A stretch of DNA of 64,000 nt from JADKFD01 sp050250665. Lineage in GTDB: Bacteria > Pseudomonadota > Gammaproteobacteria > Xanthomonadales > SZUA-5. Below the pieces are notes generated by a model that saw nothing but the letters and a program-made list of their open reading frames with translations, made no database searches and was not told where the DNA came from. Positions within the stretch are counted from its first letter, which is position 1, and the number at the start of each line of letters is the position of its first letter. The position numbers were made by a program, and so were the translations under genes. This document shows, one piece after another, positions 26,725-34,076 of this stretch. Where the stretch lies: the NCBI GenBank assembly GCA_050250665.1, contig JBFWOF010000020.1, positions 1 through 64,000 on the forward strand. Reading direction: 5' to 3'.

Positions 26725-27447
26725 GTTCTGATCGACCAGAGTACCGACGGTTTCGCCCTGAACGATGCGCATCAGATCGCCGCGGCGGTGCAGATCGTAA
26801 ACGCGGATCGGCATGCGATAGTCGCGACACAGCGCGAAGGCGGTCGTGTCCATCACGGCAAGCTTGCGCTCGATGGCACTGTCGTAGCTGATCTTCTCGA
26901 AACGGACGGCGTTCGGATCCTTGTTCGGATCGGCCGAGTACAGGCCATCGACCTTGGTGGCCTTCAGCATCAGATCGGCATTGATCTCGATGGCGCGCAG
27001 CGCGGCAGCCGAGTCGGTGGTGAAGAAGGGATTGCCGGTACCGGCAGCGAAGACCACGATGCGGTTCTTTTCCAGATGGCGGATGGCCCGGCGACGGATG
27101 TAGTCCTCGCAGACCTCGTTGATCTTGATGGCGCTCATGACCCGGCAGGTTGCGCCCTGCTTCTCGATCGCATCCTGCAGCGCCAGCGAGTTCATCACCG
27201 TGGCCAGCATGCCCATGTGATCTGCGGTGGCGCGATCGATGCCGCTCTTGGCCAGTCCGACGCCACGGAAGATATTGCCACCGCCCACCACCAGACCGAT
27301 CTGGACGCCGATCTTGGAGACTTCGATGATCTCGGCTGCGAGGCGATGCAACACCTCCGGATCGATACCGTAGTCCTCCGCGCCCAGCAAAGCCTCACCG
27401 CTGAGCTTCAACAGGATGCGGCGAAATACCGGTGGGGCGCTACTCAT
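26719..27447 (-). CDS. pyrH: UMP kinase
   Basis: 242 residues. It phosphorylates UMP to UDP. Amino-acid-kinase motifs: KLSGEALLGAEDYGID at the start, VVGGGNIFRG, and AAGTGNPFFTTDSAAALRA. The last codons and the TAA stop run into the terminal repeat of the adjacent 160-bp element (protein ends GTLVDQNG). Upstream is the tsf terminator. Confidence 0.97.
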   Translation of the reverse strand: MSSAPPVFRRILLKLSGEALLGAEDYGIDPEVLHRLAAEIIEVSKIGVQIGLVVGGGNIFRGVGLAKSGIDRATADHMGMLATVMNSLALQDAIEKQGATCRVMSAIKINEVCEDYIRRRAIRHLEKNRIVVFAAGTGNPFFTTDSAAALRAIEINADLMLKATKVDGLYSADPNKDPNAVRFEKISYDSAIERKLAVMDTTAFALCRDYRMPIRVYDLHRRGDLMRIVQGETVGTLVDQNG

Positions 27448-27531
27448 GCGAAGGGGTCTCCAATGTCCAGATGGTCGATACGATGCGATCAGGAGGCTGA
27501 CGCCAGCTACTCTGTCCGTCCGTCTGCAGCT

Positions 27532-27562
27532 GATAAAAGAAGGCCCCGGAACCCGGGGCCTT
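27532..27562 (-). terminator. intrinsic terminator after tsf
   Basis: On the minus strand 'aaggccccgg' pairs with 'ccggggcctt' around a three-base loop, followed by 'cttttatc'. It lies about ten bases after the tsf stop and separates rpsB-tsf from pyrH. Confidence 0.85.
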
Positions 27563-27572
27563 CAGTGTCCGC

Positions 27573-28454
27573 TTACTGACTCGCCTTGACCTGTTTCATC
27601 ACTTCTTCGGCGAAGTTCTCTTCTTTCTTCTCGATGCCCTCGCCGACATTCATGCGCACGAAGCCGGTCACCTTGGCGCCAGCCTTCTTGATCGCCTCTT
27701 CCACACCCATGCCATTGGCATCCGGCGCGGCATAGGCCTGACCCAGCAGGGTCTGTTCGGCCAGCGTCTTGCGAATCTTGCCCTGGATCATCTTCTCCAG
27801 GATTTCCGGCGGCTTGCCCGAATCCTTGGCCTGCTCCATGGCGATGTTGCGCTCACGCGCCACCACTTCTTCCGGCACTTCGCTCATGTCCAGATACTGC
27901 GGATTCATCGCCGCAATATGCATGGCCAGACCCTTGGCCAGCTCCGGCGTACCACCTTCCAGTGCCACCAGCACGCCCAGCTTGTCGTTGCTGTGGATGT
28001 AGGCACCGATGTTGCCACCCGAGATCATGGCGGCGCGACGCACCTGCATGTTCTCGCCGATCTTGGCGACCAGCGCCTGGCGCACTTGATCGACCGTCTG
28101 ACCGTCAGTCAGGGGCAGCGATTTGATCGCTTCGACTTCGGCAGTACCGGCAGCCACCGCGGCGGCAGCGACGTCGGCGGCAAACTTGACGAAGTTCTCG
28201 TCCTTGCCGACGAAATCGGTTTCACAGTTGAGCTCGACCAGCAGCGCCTTGCCGTCCGCCTGGCCCAGAGCCACTCGACCCTCGGCGGCCACGCGCGTGG
28301 CCTTCTTGTCAGCCTTGGTCAGACCCTGCGTGCGCAGCCAGTCGGCTGCAGCTTCGATGTTGCCAGCATTCTCGACCAGCGCTTTCTTGCATTCCATCAT
28401 GCCGGCGCCGGAGCGCTCGCGCAGTTCCTTCACGAGGGCAGCGGTGATTTCCAT
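27573..28454 (-). CDS. tsf: elongation factor Ts
   Basis: About 293 residues. The ATG at 28454 is six bases from AAGGA; an ATG two codons upstream is too close to it. It exchanges GDP for GTP on EF-Tu. The N-terminal domain reads ITAALVKELRERSGAGMMEC, the core has TDFVGKDENFVKFA, and later LGQAYAAPDAN. It is co-transcribed with rpsB, as usual. Confidence 0.97.
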   Translation of the reverse strand: MEITAALVKELRERSGAGMMECKKALVENAGNIEAAADWLRTQGLTKADKKATRVAAEGRVALGQADGKALLVELNCETDFVGKDENFVKFAADVAAAAVAAGTAEVEAIKSLPLTDGQTVDQVRQALVAKIGENMQVRRAAMISGGNIGAYIHSNDKLGVLVALEGGTPELAKGLAMHIAAMNPQYLDMSEVPEEVVARERNIAMEQAKDSGKPPEILEKMIQGKIRKTLAEQTLLGQAYAAPDANGMGVEEAIKKAGAKVTGFVRMNVGEGIEKKEENFAEEVMKQVKASQ

Positions 28455-28521
28455 GGTCATTCCTTAAATCGTACAAAGTTGTCTGGGGCACGCGACTGGC
28501 ACGCACCCCGGGGAATTTCAG

Positions 28522-28544
28522 GGTCCGGCGACTCGCGCCGGACC
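28522..28544 (-). promoter_or_regulatory. rpsB-tsf intergenic hairpin
   Basis: 'ggtccggcg' and 'cgccggacc' pair with a five-base loop between rpsB and tsf. No T-run follows. It may be an attenuating or mRNA-processing hairpin setting the S2/EF-Ts ratio. Confidence 0.5.
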
Positions 28545-28561
28545 ATGATCAACGCGCAGGA

Positions 28562-29434
28562 TTACTCGCTGGCGTCATCCGAGCGACGCGGTGCGCCACC
28601 CGGACCACCGCTGGGACGGCGACGCGGCGGTCCCTTGCGGTCATTGGGCTTGTTGCGACGGTTGTTGTCCGGCTTGGCAGCTGCCGCCAGCGGATTACCG
28701 TCGGCGTCGAGCTCGACGAAATCATCCGCTGCACCCACAGCAGCGGCCGGCGCCGCGGCCTTGCCTTCCAGCACGGCATCGGCGGCAGCGCGTGCATACA
28801 GCTGGATGGCGCTGATGGCGTCGTCATTGCCGGGGATCACGTAATCGACATGATCCGGGTTGTGGTTGGTATCGACGATGCCGATCACCGGGATGCCGAG
28901 CTTCTTGGCTTCCTTGATCGCGATCTCTTCGTGACCGGTATCGATCACGAACAGCGCGTCGGGCAGGCTGTTCATGTTCTTGATGCCACCCAGGCTGTTG
29001 TCCAGCTTCTCCATCTCGCGCGAGAGCTGCAGGGCTTCGTGCTTGACCAGACGCTCCCAGCTGCCGTCGGTGCTCTGGGTCTCGAGCTCTTTCAGACGCG
29101 CGATCGACTGCTTGACGGTGCGGAAGTTGGTCAGCATGCCGCCGAGCCAACGCGCAGACACGTGCGGCATGCCGCAACGCGATGCTTCTTCCTTGATGGT
29201 CTGACGGGCCGAACGCTTGGTGCCGACAAACAGGATGTTGCTGCGACGCTGTGCCAGACCGCTGATGAAATTCATCGCGTCATTGAACAGCGGCAGGGTC
29301 TTTTCCAGATTGACGATATGAATCTTGCCGCGGGCGCCGAAGATGTACGGACCCATTTTCGGGTTCCAGTAACGGGTCTGATGTCCGAAATGGACGCCCG
29401 CTTCGAGCATTTGCCGCATGGTCACGGTGGTCAT
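28562..29434 (-). CDS. rpsB: 30S ribosomal protein S2
   Basis: 290 residues from the ATG at 29434; the longer frame is leader. Core sequence VTMRQMLEAGVHFGHQTRYW and the NSLPDALFVIDTGHEEIAIKEA block are typical. It is longer than the roughly 240-residue E. coli S2, because of a C-terminal tail of about 45 residues rich in Pro, Arg, Lys, Asn and Gly (NNRRNKPNDRKGPPRRRPSG). Such tails occur in some relatives; this one is probably disordered and RNA-facing. Confidence 0.97.
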   Translation of the reverse strand: MTTVTMRQMLEAGVHFGHQTRYWNPKMGPYIFGARGKIHIVNLEKTLPLFNDAMNFISGLAQRRSNILFVGTKRSARQTIKEEASRCGMPHVSARWLGGMLTNFRTVKQSIARLKELETQSTDGSWERLVKHEALQLSREMEKLDNSLGGIKNMNSLPDALFVIDTGHEEIAIKEAKKLGIPVIGIVDTNHNPDHVDYVIPGNDDAISAIQLYARAAADAVLEGKAAAPAAAVGAADDFVELDADGNPLAAAAKPDNNRRNKPNDRKGPPRRRPSGGPGGAPRRSDDASE

Positions 29435-29560
29435 ACTTAAGTCCTTGATACATTTGGGGATTATCCCCATGGTTGGGCCTCCACGCATGCGCTTCGGGAG
29501 CCCTTCCTGGGCACCAACCCGACCACGACAACCATGCGTGTGTGGAGTCACCGTCGCCAC
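29435..29560 (-). promoter_or_regulatory. structured 5' leader of rpsB (candidate S2 autoregulatory leader)
   Basis: The minus-strand leader carries a long-range stem between 'ctccacacacgcatg' (about 29534-29548) and 'catgcgtggag' (about 29498-29508). A palindrome 'ggggattatcccc' (about 29456-29468) lies nearer the start codon. In gammaproteobacteria S2 represses its own rpsB-tsf mRNA through a structured leader; this region is a plausible equivalent but was not matched to a model. Confidence 0.4.
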
Positions 29561-29919
29561 ACAGTTGCGGCGATCGGCGGACATGGACCGGATGAGCCCG
29601 ATCCAAAAATCCGCGGGAGCATAGCTTTTTTCGGGTGCGGCCGGCAAGTCGAGCTCCGCGCGCCGGTGGGAGCGGATTCATCCGCGAACAGTGCCTGCGT
29701 CGGCGCAGAAGCATCGCGGACAGAGTCCGCTCCCACAGACGAGCGGCGCTGCCGGCACCACAGTTGTCGCTACGCCGCTGCTATCGCCGCCCGACGACCC
29801 ACTTGCAATCCATCGCCACAGAACCCAAATTGCTCGGTCAGGCTTGACAAGCCGTCAGTGCATGCGAGGCTTGGCGACCGCAGGCCAACTGTGTTCGCCC
29901 GAACAATGACAGGATTTTC
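29561..29919. other. divergent rpsB/map spacer with GTGGGAGCGG repeat
   Basis: The promoters of rpsB (minus) and map (plus) must lie here. Positions 29666-29736 are the 'gtgggagcgga...tccgctcccac' inverted repeat. No gene is supported. Confidence 0.5.
29666..29736. repeat. GTGGGAGCGG...CCGCTCCCAC inverted repeat
   Basis: Ends 'gtgggagcggattcatccgc' and 'gcggacagagtccgctccc' are inverted relatives. A second copy is at 33398-33475 and partial copies at 33524-33567 and about 63435-63468. This type of spacer repeat is widespread in Xanthomonadales and Pseudomonas (from memory). Confidence 0.8.
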
Positions 29920-30693
29920 ATGAGTATCACCTACAAGACTCCGGAACAGATCGAGAAGATGCGCGTTGCCGGGCGCCTGGCGGCTGAAGTGCTGCAGATG
30001 ATCCGACCGCATGTGGTTCCAGGCGCGAGTACCGACGAGCTTGACCGGATCTGTCACGAGTTCATCGTCGACCAGCAGCAGGCCATCCCGGCCCCGCTGA
30101 ACTACAAGGGCTTTCCGCGTTCAATCTGCACTTCGGTCAACAACGTGGTCTGCCACGGCATTCCGGGGCCCAAGGTGCTCAAGGAAGGCGACATCATCAA
30201 TATCGACGTCACCGTCATCAAGGATGGTTTTCACGGCGATACCAGTCGCATGTTTCATGTCGGTGAGACCTCGGTGCTGGCCCGGCGCCTGGTCGACACC
30301 ACGCTGGCGGCGATGAAACTCGGCATCGAGATGGTCAAGCCGGGCGAACACCTGGGGGAGATCGGCCGTGCCATTCAGCGTTTCGTCGAGGCTGAACGGT
30401 TCTCGGTAGTCCGCGAGTACTGTGGCCATGGCATCGGCGAGCGCTTCCACGAAGAACCGCAGGTGCTGCACTACTACGACCCCTCCCGCGGCAAGGGCGA
30501 GGAACTGAAGCCGGGCATGACCTTCACCATCGAGCCCATGGTCAACGCCGGGCAGCGCCACGTGCGGCTGCTGCCGGACGGCTGGACCGTGGTCACCAAG
30601 GACCGTTCGCTGTCGGCCCAATGGGAGCACACGGTACTGGTGACCGAAGACGGTTTCGAAGTACTGACGCTGGCTGACGGAGAAGATTTTTGA
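29920..30693 (+). CDS. map: type I methionine aminopeptidase
   Basis: 257 residues with AGGA before the ATG. It removes N-terminal Met from nascent proteins. Metal ligands are visible: Asp in INIDVTVIKDGFHGDTSRMF (two Asp), His in YCGHGIGERFHEEP, and Glu in FTIEPMVN plus a final Glu in QWEHTVLVTEDG. The stop overlaps the glnD TTG (TTGA). Confidence 0.97.
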   Translation: MSITYKTPEQIEKMRVAGRLAAEVLQMIRPHVVPGASTDELDRICHEFIVDQQQAIPAPLNYKGFPRSICTSVNNVVCHGIPGPKVLKEGDIINIDVTVIKDGFHGDTSRMFHVGETSVLARRLVDTTLAAMKLGIEMVKPGEHLGEIGRAIQRFVEAERFSVVREYCGHGIGERFHEEPQVLHYYDPSRGKGEELKPGMTFTIEPMVNAGQRHVRLLPDGWTVVTKDRSLSAQWEHTVLVTEDGFEVLTLADGEDF

Positions 30694-33335
30694 CGCGATC
30701 TGCGGCTGAGAAGCCTGCGCCGGCCACGGACCTGACGCGCCGTCGCGAACAGCTGGAGCTGTTCCGCACCGAAATCAAGCAGCGCTTTCGCGACAGCCGG
30801 CACGCCAGCGCCTGCGTACGGGCCATCTCCGGCCGTATCGACAAGGAACTGCGGGCGCTGTGGGCCCAGACCGTGGCCTCGAAAGTGCCCGCCGAATCGT
30901 CCGAGGGCGCACCCAGCGCCTGCCTGATCGCCACCGGCGGCTATGGGCGGGGGCAACTGTTCCCCGGATCCGATGTCGACATCCTGGTGCTCTGCGCCGA
31001 GGGCCGCAGCCAGACGCTGGACAGCGCAGTCCGGGCCTTTCTGGCTGCGGCCTGGGATCTGGGGCTGGAATTGTCCCAGGCGGTGCGCACCCTGCCCGGC
31101 CTGATTGAATTCGCCCGCGAGGATCAGGCGGGCTACACGGCCCTGCTCGACGCCCGCTACCTGTGCGGCGACCGCAGCCTCAGTCAGCAGATGCAAGCGC
31201 AGTTGCAGGCGCCGGATCTGTGGCCCGCGGCGGACTATCTGCGGGCCAAGGTCGAGGAGCGCGACGAGCGTCATAGCCGCCACGCCGATACCGCCCACAA
31301 TCTGGAACCCAATCTCAAGAACGGTCGCGGTGCCCTGCGCGATCTGCAGACCACACGTTGGATCGCCAAGCGCTGTTTCGGCGTGTCACGCTGGCCGGCA
31401 CTGGTGGGACTGGGGCTGCTCGAAGCCGACGAGGCCCGTCGACTGGCGCGTGCCGAGGCCTGGCTGTCCACTCTGCGCTTTGCCCTGCATGTGATCAGCG
31501 GCAGACACGAGGAGCGCGTGCTCTTCGATCACCAGCCGGCGCTGGCGGCGCTGTTCAATCGCCCCGGTTCTCATCCGCGCGAGCATCCGATCGAAGCCCT
31601 GATGCACCGCTACTTCCGCGCTGCCGGGGATATCGACCGGCTGTCGCAGGCCCTGATCGAGCGCATGGCCAGGCGGGTGGAACAGGTGCACACGCCACTG
31701 GCGACCATAGCCGGCAGCCAGCATTTCGGCCTGCGCGAAGAGGCCATCGAAGCCCTCGACAGCTACAAGGGCTTCACCGCCCCGGCGGATCTGATGGAAC
31801 CCTTCCAGTGCCTCACGCGCAACAGCAGTTCGCGCACGCTGGGCCCGGATCTGGCCCAGGCGCTGGCCAAGGCGCTGCCCAGGTTCAGGCGCGCGCTCGC
31901 CCAGGATCGCCTGGCTCACGAGGCGCTGGAATCGATATTGCGCACGCGCCGTCCTTTCCGCGCCTTGAGCGAAATGCATCGGCATGGCCTGCTCGGCGCA
32001 CTGCTGCCCACCTTTGCGCGCGTCTCCGGGCGCATGCAGTACGATCTGTTCCATGTCTACACGGTCGATCAGCACACGCTGTTCCTGATCCGCAATCTGG
32101 AACGGTTCTTTGAGTCCGAGCCGGACAAGCAGTTCGAACTGGCCCACGAACTGGCCCAGCGCGTGCGCCAGCCGGAGCTGCTGTTCTATGCCGGCATCTT
32201 TCACGACATCGCCAAGGGCCGCGGCGGCGACCACTCGCAGCTCGGTGCCGGCGATGCCCGCCGCTACCTGCGAAACATGGGCTGCGCCCGGGCCGATATC
32301 GAGATGGTGGCCTGGCTGGTCGAGAATCATCTGCTGATGTCGGTCACCGCCCAGAAACAGGACATCCAGGATCCCGAAGTCGTGCGCCGTTTCGCCGAGA
32401 AGGCCGGCGACTGGGAAAGGCTGGAGTGCCTGTACCTGCTGACCGTGGCCGATATCCGCGCCACCAATCCCAAGCTCTGGAACGGCTGGAAGAGCAAGCT
32501 GCTGAGCGATCTCTACCAGGCCGCCCGATTCCAGCTGCGACGCGGCACCGATCAGCCGGTCAACCGCCAGGATCGCGTGCGCGCCACCCGCCTCAAGGCC
32601 CTGGAACTGCTCACCGGCGAAGGCTGCATGTTCAGCGCCGTGGAAGCGCTCTGGGATGATTTTCCGGAGCAGAGTTTCTGGCGCTACACACCCGATCAGC
32701 TGCGCTGGCTGACCCATGCCATCGTCAGCGGCGGTCGGCCCGGCCAGCCCCTGATCGCGGTACGGGCCGTGGGCGGCGGCGGCACCCGCGAGATATTCGT
32801 GCGTGTTCCCGACCAGGCCGGCATCTTTGCCACGATCACCTCGATGCTGGATCGCATGGATCTGTCGGTCATCGCCGCGCGGATCATGACCTGCAAATCC
32901 GGCCACACGCTGGACACCTTCCAAGTGCTGGACATGCGCAAGGAAGAGCAGGATTCGATGACCCGCAATCTGGAAATCCAGATGGCGCTGAACATGGCTT
33001 TTGCCGAAAAACCGCTTAAACCTCGTTTGGCCAAGCGCCGCGCCACCCGCGAGCAGCGCTTGTTCAAGTTTCCGCCGCGGATCGCCTTCGAATCGCGCAG
33101 CGACGACAGCGGCACCCTGCTGTCCCTGGTCTGCGCCGATCGCCCTGGCCTGCTGGCCAGCGTCGCCCACGCCTTCAAGGATGCCGATGTGCGAGTGCAT
33201 TCAGCCCGCATCGCCACCTTCGGCGAGCGCGCCGAGGATTTCTTCACCGTCACCACCCAGGACGGCCAGAAACTCGACGCCGCCGGCGCCGAGCGCGTGC
33301 GCGAAGCGCTGCTGGCGCGCGTCAGCGACAGCTGA
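30690..33335 (+). CDS. glnD: bifunctional PII uridylyltransferase/uridylyl-removing enzyme
   Basis: 881 residues from a TTG overlapping the map stop. It senses glutamine and (de)uridylylates PII. Order of domains: nucleotidyltransferase with GGYGRGQLFPGSDVDILVL (about 82-100), HD hydrolase with FHDIAKGRGGDHS (about 504-516), and two ACT domains (RVPDQAGIFATITSML, about 703; ADRPGLLASVAHAF, about 816). All key parts are intact. The map-glnD order is common in this order of bacteria. Confidence 0.96.
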   Translation: MTRSAAEKPAPATDLTRRREQLELFRTEIKQRFRDSRHASACVRAISGRIDKELRALWAQTVASKVPAESSEGAPSACLIATGGYGRGQLFPGSDVDILVLCAEGRSQTLDSAVRAFLAAAWDLGLELSQAVRTLPGLIEFAREDQAGYTALLDARYLCGDRSLSQQMQAQLQAPDLWPAADYLRAKVEERDERHSRHADTAHNLEPNLKNGRGALRDLQTTRWIAKRCFGVSRWPALVGLGLLEADEARRLARAEAWLSTLRFALHVISGRHEERVLFDHQPALAALFNRPGSHPREHPIEALMHRYFRAAGDIDRLSQALIERMARRVEQVHTPLATIAGSQHFGLREEAIEALDSYKGFTAPADLMEPFQCLTRNSSSRTLGPDLAQALAKALPRFRRALAQDRLAHEALESILRTRRPFRALSEMHRHGLLGALLPTFARVSGRMQYDLFHVYTVDQHTLFLIRNLERFFESEPDKQFELAHELAQRVRQPELLFYAGIFHDIAKGRGGDHSQLGAGDARRYLRNMGCARADIEMVAWLVENHLLMSVTAQKQDIQDPEVVRRFAEKAGDWERLECLYLLTVADIRATNPKLWNGWKSKLLSDLYQAARFQLRRGTDQPVNRQDRVRATRLKALELLTGEGCMFSAVEALWDDFPEQSFWRYTPDQLRWLTHAIVSGGRPGQPLIAVRAVGGGGTREIFVRVPDQAGIFATITSMLDRMDLSVIAARIMTCKSGHTLDTFQVLDMRKEEQDSMTRNLEIQMALNMAFAEKPLKPRLAKRRATREQRLFKFPPRIAFESRSDDSGTLLSLVCADRPGLLASVAHAFKDADVRVHSARIATFGERAEDFFTVTTQDGQKLDAAGAERVREALLARVSDS

Positions 33336-33397
33336 CAACCCCGCGCCGCAAACCTTTCCAATGTAGGAGCGACCTTGCGTCGCGACCGTCGCCGCCC

Positions 33398-33475
33398 CTG
33401 TGGGAGCGGCTTCAGCCGCGACAAGGGCTCCAGCCTGCCAGCAGCAGCCATCGCGGACAAAGTCCGCTCCCACAG
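33398..33475. repeat. GTGGGAGCGG inverted repeat, second copy
   Basis: It begins 'ctgtgggagcggcttcagcc' and ends 'gtccgctcccacag'. The part 'gggagcggcttcagccgcg...ctccagcctgccagcag' is repeated directly at 33524-33567. Confidence 0.8.
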
Positions 33476-33693
33476 ATGGCGACTATTCGGCCTGACGGTC
33501 GCGCCGCGAGGGCGCTCCTACTTTGGGAGCGGCTTCAGCCGCGACAGGGGCTCCAGCCTGCCAGCAGTGCCGGGGGAACTCCCTTATTGCTTAGTTTCGG
33601 AGCGGCTCTGAGGAGGGCCGCGCGCCTGCGCGGCCGCTGTTGATTTGCCTGAAGCACCAAAGCGGCGCCGCAGCGCGGCGCCCTCCATCCGGC

Positions 33694-33788
33694 GTCATTG
33701 CGACCCCGGACTTGATCCGGGGGAAACAATCCAGAAGTACGGTCGAAAGTCTCTGGATTGCTTCGTCACTTCATTCCTCGCAATGACG
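33694..33788. repeat. palindromic GCGTCATTGCGA element, copy 1
   Basis: 95 bp. The outer ends 'gcgtcattgcga' and 'tcgcaatgacgc' are inverted, with an inner 'caatccag...ctggattg' pair and the block 'ccccggacttgatccggggg', itself a hairpin. Near-complete copy at 41914-42009; partial copies at 43924-44010, 56234-56310 and 63161-63244. Confidence 0.9.
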
Positions 33789-34076
33789 CATCAAGGGCCG
33801 TATCTGGAGCCCGTCCACCGGCTTTTCGGCGCCAAGTTACGGTTGTTGAATCAAGCAGACGTCGGTGATTGACGGAAAGCGAGCGACCCTGTGGCACTAT
33901 GGTGCAGAGCCGCAAACACGAGCTGCGACGGGTATCCAAAGGTCAATGCGCGCACAGGAATCTGACCCCATGCCGACATCACGGGCTCGTGGACGTCGAG
34001 TACCGACGCCATCCAGCCCCGGATGGCCGCGACCGTTGCCTGTCTTGAACGCCGTCGTGCGCTTGACGGGGCTGCG

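Larger units (their letters stand above)
33336..34076. other. 741-bp repeat-filled spacer
   Basis: No gene is supported. It holds 'gtaggagcgaccttgcgtcgcgac' (about 33363), the repeat at 33398-33475, a partial duplicate at 33524-33567, and the palindromic element at 33694-33788. The last 190 bases should contain the promoter of the TolB/TPR protein. Confidence 0.55.

Noticed and set aside
31386..33200. 604-codon minus-strand ORF inside glnD
   Set aside because: Antisense shadow; glnD on the plus strand has all domains intact.
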